A stretch of DNA of 64,000 nt, from contig NZ_AGQV01000001.1 of assembly GCF_000234355.1 (NCBI RefSeq), positions 998,377-1,062,376 of the forward strand, in the 5' to 3' direction. Source of the DNA: Gluconobacter morbifer G707 (GTDB taxonomy: Bacteria; Pseudomonadota; Alphaproteobacteria; Acetobacterales; Acetobacteraceae). Positions 1-9,704 of this stretch are shown here, piece by piece. Both the position numbers and the translations under genes were made by a program. Each line of letters starts with the position of its first letter. Positions within the stretch are counted from its first letter, which is position 1. A model generated the notes under the pieces. That model did not search any database, was not told the origin of the DNA, and saw only the letters and a program-made list of their open reading frames with translations.

Positions 1-2
1 CT

Positions 3-1064
3 TTGATCCCGGCACCGGATCGCAGGGTTCTTGTTCTCCGGGAGCCCGTTGGCGTGACGGCCTCCGTGACGCCCTGGAATTTCCCGCTCGCCATGATTAC
101 CCGCAAATGTGCCCCGGCTCTTGCTGCCGGATGCAGCATGGTCATCAAGCCATCCGAACTGACGCCGTTCTCCGCGCTGGCTCTGGCTGTGCTGGCTGAA
201 CGTGCCGGGCTGCCGAAGGGGCTTCTGTCTGTCGTGACGGGACATGCACGGGAGATCGGGCCGGAACTGACGGAAAATCCCACAGTCCGCAAGCTCTCCT
301 TTACAGGATCGACGGCTGTTGGGGCCCTGCTCATGGAGCAGTCGGCCAGGACGATCAAGCGCCTGAGTCTGGAGCTTGGAGGTAATGCTCCGGTCATCGT
401 GTTCGATGATGCGGATCTGGATGTTGCTGTTGCAGGCACGATGGTGAGCAAATTCCGCAATGCCGGGCAGACCTGCGTCTGTGCAAACCGTGTCTATGTT
501 CAGGGTGGGATCTATGATGCTTTCCTTGAAAAAATTGCCCGGGATATCGGTACGCTGAAGACCGGAGATGGGTTTGAGCCTGCGAGCCAGATCGGGCCGC
601 TGATCAATGACGCTGCGGTTGAAAAGGTCAGGAAGCAGGTGGAGGATGCCGTGTCCAAGGGGGCGCGGATTGTCGGTCGTCCGCTGACGGTTCGGGGGCG
701 TTTCGTCGAGCCTGTGCTTCTGGCGGATGTAACGTCCGAGATGCTGATTGCACGCGAGGAGACCTTCGGACCTGTTCTGCCGCTGTTCAGGTTCGGGAAG
801 GAAGAAGAGGCGGTCCGGCAGGCCAATGCCACGCCTTTCGGGCTGGCGGGCTATTTCTTTACGCAGGATGTTGATCGCGCGTGGCGTGTCGGGACGGCTC
901 TGGATTTTGGCATAGTTGGCCTGAATACGGGGTCTGTCTCGCTGGTGTCCGCGCCCTTTGGCGGTGTGAAGCATTCAGGACTGGGCCGGGAAGGGGGAAC
1001 GCATGGCATCGAAGAATTTCTGACGGTCAAAAGCTTTCATATGGCCGTGAAAAACCATGCTTGA
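3..1064 (+). CDS. gabD: NAD(P)-dependent succinate-semialdehyde dehydrogenase-like aldehyde dehydrogenase (5' truncated by window)
   Basis: Aldehyde dehydrogenase superfamily, closest by motif to GabD, which oxidises succinate semialdehyde to succinate with NAD(P)+. Visible are the TPWNFP nucleotide-fold motif (about residue 23 of the visible part), the general-base Glu in LELGG (about 124) and the nucleophilic Cys in NAGQTCVCANR (about 158). About 353 residues are seen, whereas family members have about 480, so roughly 130 N-terminal residues lie upstream of the window. The TTG at position 3 is only the first start-like codon in frame, not a real start. The next operon is on the opposite strand and convergent. 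The aldehyde substrate is inferred from the family; a related semialdehyde is possible. Confidence 0.85.
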   Translation: MIPAPDRRVLVLREPVGVTASVTPWNFPLAMITRKCAPALAAGCSMVIKPSELTPFSALALAVLAERAGLPKGLLSVVTGHAREIGPELTENPTVRKLSFTGSTAVGALLMEQSARTIKRLSLELGGNAPVIVFDDADLDVAVAGTMVSKFRNAGQTCVCANRVYVQGGIYDAFLEKIARDIGTLKTGDGFEPASQIGPLINDAAVEKVRKQVEDAVSKGARIVGRPLTVRGRFVEPVLLADVTSEMLIAREETFGPVLPLFRFGKEEEAVRQANATPFGLAGYFFTQDVDRAWRVGTALDFGIVGLNTGSVSLVSAPFGGVKHSGLGREGGTHGIEEFLTVKSFHMAVKNHA

Positions 1065-1127
1065 GGTACTGAGGCGCGTAGTCTTTTGACCTGACCCGTC
1101 GGAGAGAACCGCCGGGCCTTTCGGGAC

Positions 1128-1706
1128 TCAGGGCGTCGGCTGGGTCTGCGCAAGGCGGCTGGCAAGTTGCTGGACCAGATTGCGTGTCAGATCCGCGTTT
1201 TCCATGTCAGATGACACGGCGCCACGGACGGAAAAAATGCCCCGGTTTTTCAGGACGGGATGGTTCTCGTCCCTGGGAACGAAGGCCCAGTCTGCTTCCA
1301 GCGTGCCCTGACCCTGGCTGTCGAGGTCCAACCGTGTGATGTTGATGACCAGCCGGACATCCGGTGTGGTGATGCTCTGGCTCTGTGTTGTCACGAGGCA
1401 TGATGGCCAGCTTTTTGCCAGATGGGCGGTGATCAGGTCCGTAATCCCCTGCGAAAGGCGGCTTCCCCAGCGTCCTGAAGCGCTGCGTTCCAGCTGGCTG
1501 CCGTCCCGGACAATCATGTCCTGCGTATCGAGATAATCCGGCAGATTGACCCGTGCGATCGCGATAACAGGCGCATTGGCGGGGAGTGTGCTGTCATCAT
1601 GGGAGATGGCCGGTGCGCCAAGCGTGTAGAACCGCAGGGGCGGGGATGCGCAGCCACTGAGAGTAACGAGCATGAAGGCCGAGACCGTGAGGGGAAGAAC
1701 TCTCAT
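1128..1706 (-). CDS. PqiC/DUF330-like ABC-transport auxiliary lipoprotein of an Mla/MCE system
   Basis: A 192-residue lipoprotein: short hydrophobic signal and lipobox LSGC, with the lipidated Cys at residue 19, followed by FYTLG, the opening typical of the ABC-type transport auxiliary lipoprotein family (PqiC/DUF330). It is the last gene of a four-gene operon and overlaps the end of the MCE gene by 4 bases, suggesting translational coupling. Family members sit in the outer membrane and dock the periplasmic MCE bridge. That role is inferred from family and position. No oddities are seen. Confidence 0.85.
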   Translation of the reverse strand: MRVLPLTVSAFMLVTLSGCASPPLRFYTLGAPAISHDDSTLPANAPVIAIARVNLPDYLDTQDMIVRDGSQLERSASGRWGSRLSQGITDLITAHLAKSWPSCLVTTQSQSITTPDVRLVINITRLDLDSQGQGTLEADWAFVPRDENHPVLKNRGIFSVRGAVSSDMENADLTRNLVQQLASRLAQTQPTP

Positions 1707-2665
1707 TGACGACGTCCTGTCAGCAGCAGTTGTGGGTTGCGTTCCACGTCATTGGCGAAACCGCGCATGGCGGAGGCGGCGGCGGCAAGATCTCTCAGAC
1801 TGGCTTCAAGATTGGCGCGGTCCGCGGAGCGGGGGGAGGTCATGGTCTGGATATTGTTCAGGGCCCGTCCGGCCTGCTGGATGCTTTCGTTGCTGTTCTG
1901 GAGCAGGGCATGAAGTTCACGTCCGCGCGCGTCCAGCTGGTTGCTGCCTGTTACGGCCAGATGGTCGATGGCGGCCAGGGCATGAGCCAGTTCGGGCTGA
2001 AGCTGGATGACCAGTTGCCGGGCGGAGTCCACCATGTCCCGGCTATGGTCGGAGGTCTGGCGGACGCTTGCGACCAGCGGCGGCAGGTCGTGATCCAGCT
2101 GATCTGAAAGGTGGCGCACGGCTGCCAGGGTGGCGGTCGCGTTGTCTGACAGTTGCTTCAGGGGCAGGTCCTGAAGGCTTTTGGTCATGGCTTCCAGCGT
2201 GGACTGACGCGTGGGAATTTCAGTGAAATGCGTGATCCCGGGATGGAAGACGGGTTTGATGTCCGGCACGAAATCCAGATCGATTTCCGACGTGCCGGTG
2301 ACAAAGCTCTTGAGGTTCATCTCGCCCTGAAGGCCCTGTTTCACCAGTTCTTTCAGGCTGGGGAGATGCCCGTGGGCGCTGTTGGTCAGGGTAATGTTGT
2401 CAGGGCGGACGGTGACGTACACAGGGATATAGGCGTCGCGCGTGGCGGGATTGTATTCGATTACCACCCGGTCCACTGCGCCGACCTGAACGCCCCGGAA
2501 GGTGACGGGAGAGCCGACGGACAGCCCGGAAGATGCCCCGTGGAAGATCAGGACCGCTTTTTCCGTATGCGTAAAGGGATGGAAATTTCCGAACAGGACG
2601 AAGGCGCCGACCAGCAGGCCAATCCCTCCCAGAACGAACGCGCCGACAAGGGTCTGCCTGTTCAT
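1703..2665 (-). CDS. MlaD-family MCE substrate-binding protein
   Basis: A 320-residue MCE-domain protein. An N-terminal membrane anchor (about residues 6-26) precedes one MCE domain (about 38-115, with SVGSPVTFRGVQVGAV) and a long helical C-terminal part predicted as coiled coil. In Mla/Pqi-like systems such proteins form hexamers that carry phospholipids between inner and outer membrane. It is in the operon permease-ATPase-MCE-lipoprotein and overlaps the ATPase stop by one base. The long helical tail is more like Mce/YrbD proteins that form extended tubes than E. coli MlaD (about 183 residues). Confidence 0.88.
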   Translation of the reverse strand: MNRQTLVGAFVLGGIGLLVGAFVLFGNFHPFTHTEKAVLIFHGASSGLSVGSPVTFRGVQVGAVDRVVIEYNPATRDAYIPVYVTVRPDNITLTNSAHGHLPSLKELVKQGLQGEMNLKSFVTGTSEIDLDFVPDIKPVFHPGITHFTEIPTRQSTLEAMTKSLQDLPLKQLSDNATATLAAVRHLSDQLDHDLPPLVASVRQTSDHSRDMVDSARQLVIQLQPELAHALAAIDHLAVTGSNQLDARGRELHALLQNSNESIQQAGRALNNIQTMTSPRSADRANLEASLRDLAAAASAMRGFANDVERNPQLLLTGRRQ

Positions 2666-3432
2666 CAGTTATTTCCTTTTACGTCGCGCTCACGGTGCAT
2701 GAAGGCATGAACCAGTGGGTTCTCGCAATGATCACGCAGGTCGCACGGGGAGCCATGGGCTATCGGGGTTTTGGTTATGGCATCAAGAAAGATGCCGTCA
2801 TCGGCAATATGGAAGAGACTGGAGAGTTCGTGGCTGACAATGACAACCGTGGCGCCCAGTCCGTCACGCAGGTTCAGGATCAGGTCATCCAGCCGGGCTG
2901 ACGTGATGGGATCGAGGCCAGCGGAAGGTTCATCAAAGAACAGGATGCTGGGATCAAGGGCCAGCGCCCGCGCGAGACCGGCCCGTTTGCACATGCCGCC
3001 ACTGATTTCCGACGGGTACAGGTCGATGGCCTGCAACATGCCCACGAAACCCAGTTTCAGCTCCACCAGCCTGCGTATGACACCGGGTTTGAGGTCCGTG
3101 AACATCTGCAGGGGCAGGGCGACGTTCTCGCCAATGGTCATGGAGCTCCACAGCGCCCCGCTCTGGAACAGGACGCCGAAACGATGGTTGATCTCGGTGC
3201 GTAGGGCGCTCGATCCGCTCCAGTAGTCGGTGCCTTCCACCTTGTAATCGCCGGCGGAGGGTCGCAGAAGACCGATCATGCTTTTGAGAAGGGTGCTCTT
3301 GCCGCAGCCGGACCCGCCCATGACCGCGAAAATGCTGCCTTTGCGAACATCCAGCGAAATGTTCTTCTGGATGACTTTCGGTCCGAAAGAGAGCGTTATG
3401 TCACGCAGGGAGAGAACAGGCTGCTCGCTCAT
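2665..3432 (-). CDS. MlaF-like ABC transporter ATP-binding protein
   Basis: A 255-residue ABC ATPase with Walker A GGSGCGKST (residues 39-47), signature motif SGGM (144-147) and Walker B ILFFDEP (163-169) with the catalytic Glu. The degenerate signature SGGM with following CKRAGLARA is typical of the MlaF/Ttg2A group. It powers phospholipid transport by the adjacent MlaE-type permease. It begins two bases after the permease stop and its end overlaps the MCE gene start, so the four genes are almost certainly one transcript. Confidence 0.92.
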   Translation of the reverse strand: MSEQPVLSLRDITLSFGPKVIQKNISLDVRKGSIFAVMGGSGCGKSTLLKSMIGLLRPSAGDYKVEGTDYWSGSSALRTEINHRFGVLFQSGALWSSMTIGENVALPLQMFTDLKPGVIRRLVELKLGFVGMLQAIDLYPSEISGGMCKRAGLARALALDPSILFFDEPSAGLDPITSARLDDLILNLRDGLGATVVIVSHELSSLFHIADDGIFLDAITKTPIAHGSPCDLRDHCENPLVHAFMHRERDVKGNN

Positions 3433-3434
3433 GA

Positions 3435-4583
3435 TCAGATGTCCAGTGCGTCAGCAATGACTGCGAAGATGGCGTCGATGGCAATGACGCCGACAATCCC
3501 CACAACCACGGCGCGTGTCGCGGCAATGCCGACATCTGCTGCGGAACGACCGGCCTTGAGGCCGATCCGGCAGCTCGTCAGGCCGATGAAGGCGCCGAAA
3601 ACGATGCTTTTGACGAAACCGAAAACGAACTGTCCGATACCGAAAGACGTCACGGTCTGATGGAAATATCCTGCCGGGGTAATGTCCAGCATGGAAACGG
3701 CGACGACGAACCCGCCGATCATCCCGATCAGACAGCCATACAGATACAGGAACGGCATTGTCAGGATGAGAGACAGGACGGCCGGAAGAATGAGGTATGT
3801 TGACGGGGAGATCCCGAAGACGTTCAGGGCATCAATTTCCTCATTGCCCTGCATGGTGGAGATCCGGGCGGCATAGGCGCCTCCTGTCCGGCCAGCCATG
3901 ATGATGGCGGTCATGACGGCAGCCATTTCACGCACCATGGCAATACCCACGAGGCTGGCGACGTAGATCCCGGCTGCGAATTTCTGGAGTTCGACAGCCC
4001 CGACAAAGGCCAGAATAGCGCCGATCAGGAAATTCACGATGCCGACGATCAGCAGCGCATAGGGACCGGCATCGCTGGTATTGGCCATAAGGTCCGTCCA
4101 GCGCATCCGGCTGCGGCCTATCAGCGCCAGAAAGCCGCCTTTTGCCGTTCCTGCCGCCAGTTCCGCGACGACACCGACTTCGGTTACGCCGTTGATACTG
4201 CTCTGGCCCACCTGTTCGAGCAGGGAGGGACGTTTTGCATGCGGGTTGGGAGGCGTTTCCTCCGTTGCGGGCAGAAGCTGGAGAAGCTGATGCACGGGAT
4301 TGGGCAAGCTGTCTTCATCCAGCGTCACCGCTGCCTGATGCCCGACGGTCCGGAGATCCCAGAGGAATCCGATCAGCCCGGTATCCCAGTCCTTCAGTCC
4401 GGAGGCGTCAAAGCTGAGGGTGCTTCTGGCGGGAAGATTTTTCAGGCCATCCGCAGGAAAGCGCGGGATGTTGCCTGTTCGCGCAAGCCATATGCCGTCC
4501 AGATGCAGAACCTGATGTCCATCCTGGGCCTCTATCTCCCACCGGGGAGACTGTTGGTCAGGCTCGGACAGGGAAGATTTCAT
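3435..4583 (-). CDS. MlaE-family permease with N-terminal STAS-like domain
   Basis: A 382-residue protein. Residues about 10-110 are soluble and look like a STAS/MlaB-type domain (DGIWLARTG start, then a segment with FDASGLKDWDTGLIGFL). Residues about 120-380 are the MlaE permease fold, with five or so membrane segments and the conserved EIDALNVFGISP stretch. It is the inner-membrane channel of the Mla/MCE transporter. The fusion combines what E. coli encodes as separate mlaB and mlaE; such fusions are known in other alphaproteobacteria. First gene of the operon; a promoter should lie in 4584-4739. Confidence 0.9.
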   Translation of the reverse strand: MKSSLSEPDQQSPRWEIEAQDGHQVLHLDGIWLARTGNIPRFPADGLKNLPARSTLSFDASGLKDWDTGLIGFLWDLRTVGHQAAVTLDEDSLPNPVHQLLQLLPATEETPPNPHAKRPSLLEQVGQSSINGVTEVGVVAELAAGTAKGGFLALIGRSRMRWTDLMANTSDAGPYALLIVGIVNFLIGAILAFVGAVELQKFAAGIYVASLVGIAMVREMAAVMTAIIMAGRTGGAYAARISTMQGNEEIDALNVFGISPSTYLILPAVLSLILTMPFLYLYGCLIGMIGGFVVAVSMLDITPAGYFHQTVTSFGIGQFVFGFVKSIVFGAFIGLTSCRIGLKAGRSAADVGIAATRAVVVGIVGVIAIDAIFAVIADALDI

Positions 4584-4739
4584 CAGGATCGCAATCAGGA
4601 CGCGGAACGAGGATCAAGGCAGGGGAATTGCCCCTTCTGTTTTCCTAGAAGTTCCGCGTTCTTTCCACAACCCCCGGCCCTTTTCATCTGGTTACAGACG
4701 GTTTTTAGGGAGGGTCGGGAGAAATGGAGGGCTGCCGGT

Positions 4740-6386
4740 TCAGCTATGGGTCCGGCTGATGAAATTGACGACATTATCATGCAGTTCCGCCAGTGCCGGC
4801 GTGTGGGCATAGACCATATGGCCGGACTCGTACTGATGGATCTCGATATTGCTGGCCAGGCTACGCGGAATGGGGAGGTGGCGCATTTCATAGATGCCTT
4901 CAAAGAAAGGCGTTCCCAGATCATAGTAGCCCTGATTGAGCATGACTTTCAGGTTAGGATTGAGTTTCATGGCTTCTGCCAGATCTGGCAGGACATTCGG
5001 GGCTCCACGTCCGAGCCGTGAAGAGCCTGGCTGTCTGTGTACGAACGCCCATTTTCCGATCGAATGAGCGCTGACCTTGTATTCCTCGTATCCGTTGTCG
5101 AAGGCGGGACTGTTTCCGTAATGGAGGACGTTGCGGGAGTAATCGTTGAAAGCCGCGACATAGGCGGACGACATGGCCGCAGATTGCGGGTCGTATCCGG
5201 GGCGCTGGGAAAGCGGGTCGAGGGATGGGCCGGAGAAGCGGCTGTCCAGCCGGCCTGTGTCCATGTCTTCGTCGCCCAGCAGAGTCTTGGCGAATTCACC
5301 GCCATTGACGCGCAGATTGGCCTTTTTCAGGTAATCGACCGGGAGGCCCGTATATTGGTGAAGTTTCTGGGCGGTCTGCTCGAATTTTTCGGTTGTGATT
5401 GCCGTTCCGTCCTGAAGGGCGGAGGTATAATCCGTCAGTGCAAAATGTTCGACTTCCGCCAGGAATGCCTTCAGGTCCGGGTGCTGTTCCGGAAGCTTGT
5501 GATGATACCAAGCTGTTGCGGCAAAACTAGGGAGTGCGAGCACATAGGGCTGATCCATGCTGGGATTGGACTGCGCACTGTCGATGGAATTATCGTAGTC
5601 CAGGATCTGTGAGAGCAGCATGACGCCATTCAGGTCGATGCCTTTTTCCGAGGCCAGCTGGTCTGCGATAATGGCAGAGCGGGTCGTGCCGTAGCTCTCG
5701 CCGAACAGGTATTTCGGAGAGTTGTAGCGTCCGAAGCGGGCAAGGAACTGGGTGATGAAATTCGTGAAGGCGCTGGCGTCAGGATCCGTGCCGTAAAAGG
5801 CTTTTTCCTTGTCCTTGCCGGTCAGGCGGCCAAAACCCGTGCCGGGGGCATCGATGAAGACCAGATCGGTAGCATCAAGCGGGCTGTCATTGTTATCGAT
5901 CAGACGATAGGGCGCGGCTGGCGTGTGTGTGTCGTCGGCTGTCACGATCCGGTGTGGGCCGAAGGCGCCCATATGCATCCAGACACTCGAAGAACCCGGA
6001 CCGCCATTATAGACAAAGGTGATGGGGCGGTTTGCGGGATGTTCCCCTTTCTTGAAATAGGCGACGTAGAAAATTGATGCTGCGGCGTCCAGGTTTTTCT
6101 TTCCGTCTTTCGCATCGCCCGTTTCCGTAGCGGCGTCATCCCAGCCGGTGGCGTGAACGATCAGGGTACCTGCCACGGCCTGATAGGCAATGTGCTGTCC
6201 GCGGATTGTCACGGTTCCGTCCGAGACTGCCTTCTGAGGTGTTGTCAGGACCTGTGTTGCCGTTTCCGGAGAATGCACCATTGGCGGTGCGGGTTCCGCC
6301 TGTGCCATCCCTGCTAGTGAAAGACTGGTGGCGGTGAGGAAACAGGCAGCAAGACGGGTAGGGCGGAAAAATCGGGTCAGCGTCAT
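4740..6386 (-). CDS. Secreted S10-family serine carboxypeptidase
   Basis: A 548-residue protein with an N-terminal signal peptide (cleavage near AQAEP, residue about 30). Catalytic triad of the carboxypeptidase Y family: Ser231 in GESYG, Asp about 489 in GYYDLGTPF, His about 523 in ESGHMVY. The oxyanion/substrate motif NGGPGSSS is at 127-134. It probably removes C-terminal residues from peptides in the periplasm. Bacterial S10 enzymes are common in Acetobacteraceae and their physiological substrates are unclear. Monocistronic by context. Confidence 0.9.
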   Translation of the reverse strand: MTLTRFFRPTRLAACFLTATSLSLAGMAQAEPAPPMVHSPETATQVLTTPQKAVSDGTVTIRGQHIAYQAVAGTLIVHATGWDDAATETGDAKDGKKNLDAAASIFYVAYFKKGEHPANRPITFVYNGGPGSSSVWMHMGAFGPHRIVTADDTHTPAAPYRLIDNNDSPLDATDLVFIDAPGTGFGRLTGKDKEKAFYGTDPDASAFTNFITQFLARFGRYNSPKYLFGESYGTTRSAIIADQLASEKGIDLNGVMLLSQILDYDNSIDSAQSNPSMDQPYVLALPSFAATAWYHHKLPEQHPDLKAFLAEVEHFALTDYTSALQDGTAITTEKFEQTAQKLHQYTGLPVDYLKKANLRVNGGEFAKTLLGDEDMDTGRLDSRFSGPSLDPLSQRPGYDPQSAAMSSAYVAAFNDYSRNVLHYGNSPAFDNGYEEYKVSAHSIGKWAFVHRQPGSSRLGRGAPNVLPDLAEAMKLNPNLKVMLNQGYYDLGTPFFEGIYEMRHLPIPRSLASNIEIHQYESGHMVYAHTPALAELHDNVVNFISRTHS

Positions 6387-6847
6387 CGGGCAACTCCTTG
6401 CACAAGGAGAACAGTTTTTCAGGAAATTGGAACGGGTGGCAACACCTGCCCCGTCAGGGAATTTTAAAATCTTCTGCGAAACGATATTTTATAAAATGCT
6501 GACAGTGCCAGAAATTTTGCTGCTCAGGGGACGACGGAATGATGCTCTGTCTTGTCGGGGGCTGAATTATGAACTCAGGAAGTTTCCTAATGGAGCGGAA
6601 ACAGAAGACGGACCGTTCACCGGAATGTGAAATGGTAACCGGCAAATACTGCTGCTGCCAGAAGGGGAGCGTGTAGGGGCGAATATCCTTGGTATACCCG
6701 GGTTTTCAGGGGAATGCGGTCCGGATTTCGCTGCCTGAACCTCTCGATGGCCGAGTCTTTATTCGGTATTGATTTTTGTCATCTTTTGTTGTTTTAATAA
6801 ATGATTGTTGGGAGAAGAGCTCTATTGAAGCAGCTCTGGGGGATAGG
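6387..6847. other. Intergenic region between divergent carboxypeptidase and Abi-alpha-like genes
   Basis: About 460 bases with no convincing gene. The first 100 bases should hold the carboxypeptidase promoter. I see no clear inverted repeat or riboswitch. An in-frame TTG at 6776 could extend the next gene by 24 residues but lacks a clear ribosome binding site. Confidence 0.5.
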
Positions 6848-7489
6848 ATGCTCCATCAACTCTTTGCAGGTGCCGTGGCCGGAGATGTTCATGAACTCTC
6901 CAAGGTCGTCTCACCGCTTGCAAAGATGGCAGGAAGCGCGGCATCCAACCTGCTCCAGACTAACGTCGTAGAACCACTCAAGGTCAAGTGGCAGACGCGC
7001 CAGAAAAATCTGGACGATATTCGCGAGAAAGTCGAAGAAAAAGTCGGCACACATCCTCTTCACGAGCCTTCCCGCAAGGAAGCGGAGCCTGTGCTGAATG
7101 CTGCTGCGGAAGAAGACAGAAGCGAACTTCAGGAAATATGGGCGTCCCTGATTGCCAATCTGGTGACGGGCAGGATTTCCTCTGTCAGGCCGGAAGTTAT
7201 CAGGATCATACGTGGGTTTGTGCCCGTTGATGCTCTTGTTCTGAGAACCGTGCAGAAAAGTCAGACCGGGGATTCACTGTTCCCGCAGTTTGAAATCATT
7301 GCAGATCATGTTCTGCGTGAACTGCCCCACGGCTCGGTTGATGATATCCAGCTCTCTCTCGACGTTCTGACAGATCAGGGCGTCCTTCAGGCTCATGAAA
7401 TTGCCCGTTCTTCCGGGAAAAGGGAATGCCGCTGGACTGTGCAGGCGATGGGACGGGTTATCCTTCGCTCGGTAGATCCGGATTTCTGA
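6848..7489 (+). CDS. DUF4393 (Abi-alpha)-like protein
   Basis: About 213 residues from the ATG at 6848; an in-frame TTG at 6776 would add 24 poorly convincing residues. It resembles the DUF4393/Abi-alpha family: an N-terminal region of small residues and helices, a charged segment, then the family-like block EPSRKEAEPVLNAAAEEDRSELQEIW-type sequence leading to ASLIANLVTG and VRPEVIRIIRGFVPVDALVL. The C-terminal third looks like a winged-helix-type fold. Some family members are linked to abortive phage infection; function is otherwise unknown. It stands alone, with no toxin, nuclease or restriction neighbour, so a defence role is only a suggestion. Confidence 0.6.
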   Translation: MLHQLFAGAVAGDVHELSKVVSPLAKMAGSAASNLLQTNVVEPLKVKWQTRQKNLDDIREKVEEKVGTHPLHEPSRKEAEPVLNAAAEEDRSELQEIWASLIANLVTGRISSVRPEVIRIIRGFVPVDALVLRTVQKSQTGDSLFPQFEIIADHVLRELPHGSVDDIQLSLDVLTDQGVLQAHEIARSSGKRECRWTVQAMGRVILRSVDPDF

Positions 7490-7802
7490 GGGAATAGCCG
7501 GCTTTTAGAGCAGGTTATGTCGGGTAGTGCATGAAGGAAAACGATCTGGCGCGTTTTCCGGCTGCCATGGATCGTTCATCCATGAATATAGTATCATTTG
7601 AATAGGCGAAATACGTCTTACAGCGCTGCTGTTTTGAACGGAGTTTTACCCGTTCGGGTACTTATAAAGCAGTTATACTGAACTGCTCTGGAAGATGGGT
7701 TGGGAGCTGTTTGCCTGATTTCGTAAAAGCTGAAGCGTCATTGGACTACTCCGTCTGACCTTTATGCAGGCAGACGAAGCGGTTTGAAAAACATGAAGTG
7801 CT
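7490..7802. other. Intergenic region, convergent ends, with one inverted repeat
   Basis: About 310 bases between the ends of the Abi-alpha-like gene and acs. A perfect 8-base inverted repeat GGAAAACG/CGTTTTCC lies at 7536-7559. It has no T-run, so a termination role is uncertain. Nothing else recognisable is seen. Confidence 0.5.
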
Positions 7803-9704
7803 TTAGCCCTGGACAATCCGGACGAGCGTGGCGACAATTTCTGGATCGGCCAGTGTTGAGAGGTCGCCGAAGCCTTCGGTTTCTCCGCAGGCGATCTTTC
7901 GCATCAGACGACGGACGCTTTTTCCGGAACGGGTTTTTGGCAGGTCAGGAACGACATGCACACGCTCGGGCACGGCATAGCGACCGACACGGGACGTGAT
8001 GGCGCGAATGGCCAGAGTCTCGATTTCCGTTGTGTCTCCGGTTCTGGGCACGACATACACGACGATGCCCTGCCCCTTGAGATCATGCGGGATACCGATG
8101 GCAGCGCTTTCCGCGATCATCTTTTCGGCCCCGAGGGCATTTTCGATTTCTGCTGATCCGATCCGGTGGCCGGAGACGTTGATGACATCATCAACGCGAC
8201 CCGTGATCCAGTAATAGTCGTCATTATCCCGGCAGGCGCCATCTCCTGTGAAATAATGCCCGGGATAAGGGCGGAAATACGTAGTCTGGAAGAGGGCGTC
8301 ATCATTCCAGATTGTAAGAGCACGCCCCGGCCAAGAGCCTTCGATGCAGAGAACGCCTTCTGTCGCGCCTTCCAGAATTTCGCCCCGGTCATTGAGAAGG
8401 ACGGGCTGGACACCCGGGAGAGGGAGGGTGGCGGAGGAGGGTTTTTCCGCGACGGCACCGGGTACGGGAGAGATCATGATGCCTCCGCTTTCCGTCTGCC
8501 ACCATGTATCCACGAATGCGCAGCGCCCGCCGCCGATTTCATCGTTGAACCAGTTCCAGGCTTCGTGGCTGATGGGCTCGCCCACCGTCCCCAGAACGCG
8601 CAGATATGGCAGATATGAGAGATTGTATTTCCGGGGGACGTCATTGCCTTCCCGCATGACGGCACGGATGGCCGTGGGAGAGGTGTAGAATGTTGTGACC
8701 CCGTGATCCTGGATGACCTGCCACCAGCGGCCTGGCTCCGGATAGGACGGCATGCCCTCGAACATCAGGACTGTGCCGCCATTGGCCAGGGGGCCGTAAA
8801 CGACATAGCTGTGGCCGGTGATCCATCCGATATCGGCTGTGCACCAGAAAATATCACTCGGCTGATGATCGAAGACGAGTTGATGCGTATAGGCGGCCCA
8901 GAGAAGATAGCCGCCCGATCCGTGTACGATACCTTTGGGTTTTCCCGTGCTGCCGGATGTATAAAGCAGAAACAGCGCGTCCGTTGAGGACATGGTCTCG
9001 GCCGGACAGTCCGTCGCGCTCTTTTCCAGCAGGGGAGAAAGCATTGCGTCCCGTCCGTCCTGTATGGGGACGGCGTCATCCGTCACGCTGACGACCAGGA
9101 CCCGCCGGACGGCGAGTGTTTCCGGGCGCAGGCTCAGGGCTGCGTCCATGGTGGTCTTGAACGGGATGCGCTTGGGACCACGGCGTCCGACATTGGCTGT
9201 AATAGCCAGAACGGCACCGCTGTCAGCCAGTCGGTCAGCGATGGCTTCGGGAGAAAATCCACCAAACAGGACGACATGCATCGCACCCAGCCGGGCACAG
9301 GCCAGCATGGCGATCATGCTTTCCGGCACGGTCGGGAGATGGATGGCGACCCGGTCTCCCTTCCGGACGCCTTCAGCCCGGAGCACATTGGCCATTTGGC
9401 AGACGCGGGCGTGCAGGTCACGATAGGTCAGGCGCAGGACGTGATCGTTGTCTTCTGCCTGCCAGATCAGGGCTGTCTGCTCGCCCCGTTCCGGAAGATG
9501 GCGGTCGAGGCAATTGACCGAGACATTCAGGGTTCCGTCCCTGAACCATCCCTGACCCTCATCACGGGCATGGGCAGGTTGCGTCTCCCAGGTCAGGCGG
9601 CTGGCCTCGCGAAGCCAGTAGGCTTCCGGATCGTGCCGGGCTTCTTCCGTCAGCCGGCGATAGTCTTCAGGGGTGAGACGGAAAGAAGAGAGGGATGAGG
9701 GCAT
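7803..9704 (-). CDS. acs: Acetyl-CoA synthetase
   Basis: A 633-residue AMP-forming acetate-CoA ligase that converts acetate, ATP and CoA to acetyl-CoA. Visible motifs are the P-loop-like YTSGSTGKPKG (248-258), the hinge and CoA motif TGRVDDVINVSGHR, and the C-terminal PKTRSGK with the lysine (about 595) that is acetylated in this family. Length matches the family (about 640-650). The protein is cytoplasmic. In acetic acid bacteria it supports assimilation and detoxification of acetate. Its upstream region (9705-9948) is AT-rich and should carry the promoter. Confidence 0.94.
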   Translation of the reverse strand: MPSSLSSFRLTPEDYRRLTEEARHDPEAYWLREASRLTWETQPAHARDEGQGWFRDGTLNVSVNCLDRHLPERGEQTALIWQAEDNDHVLRLTYRDLHARVCQMANVLRAEGVRKGDRVAIHLPTVPESMIAMLACARLGAMHVVLFGGFSPEAIADRLADSGAVLAITANVGRRGPKRIPFKTTMDAALSLRPETLAVRRVLVVSVTDDAVPIQDGRDAMLSPLLEKSATDCPAETMSSTDALFLLYTSGSTGKPKGIVHGSGGYLLWAAYTHQLVFDHQPSDIFWCTADIGWITGHSYVVYGPLANGGTVLMFEGMPSYPEPGRWWQVIQDHGVTTFYTSPTAIRAVMREGNDVPRKYNLSYLPYLRVLGTVGEPISHEAWNWFNDEIGGGRCAFVDTWWQTESGGIMISPVPGAVAEKPSSATLPLPGVQPVLLNDRGEILEGATEGVLCIEGSWPGRALTIWNDDALFQTTYFRPYPGHYFTGDGACRDNDDYYWITGRVDDVINVSGHRIGSAEIENALGAEKMIAESAAIGIPHDLKGQGIVVYVVPRTGDTTEIETLAIRAITSRVGRYAVPERVHVVPDLPKTRSGKSVRRLMRKIACGETEGFGDLSTLADPEIVATLVRIVQG

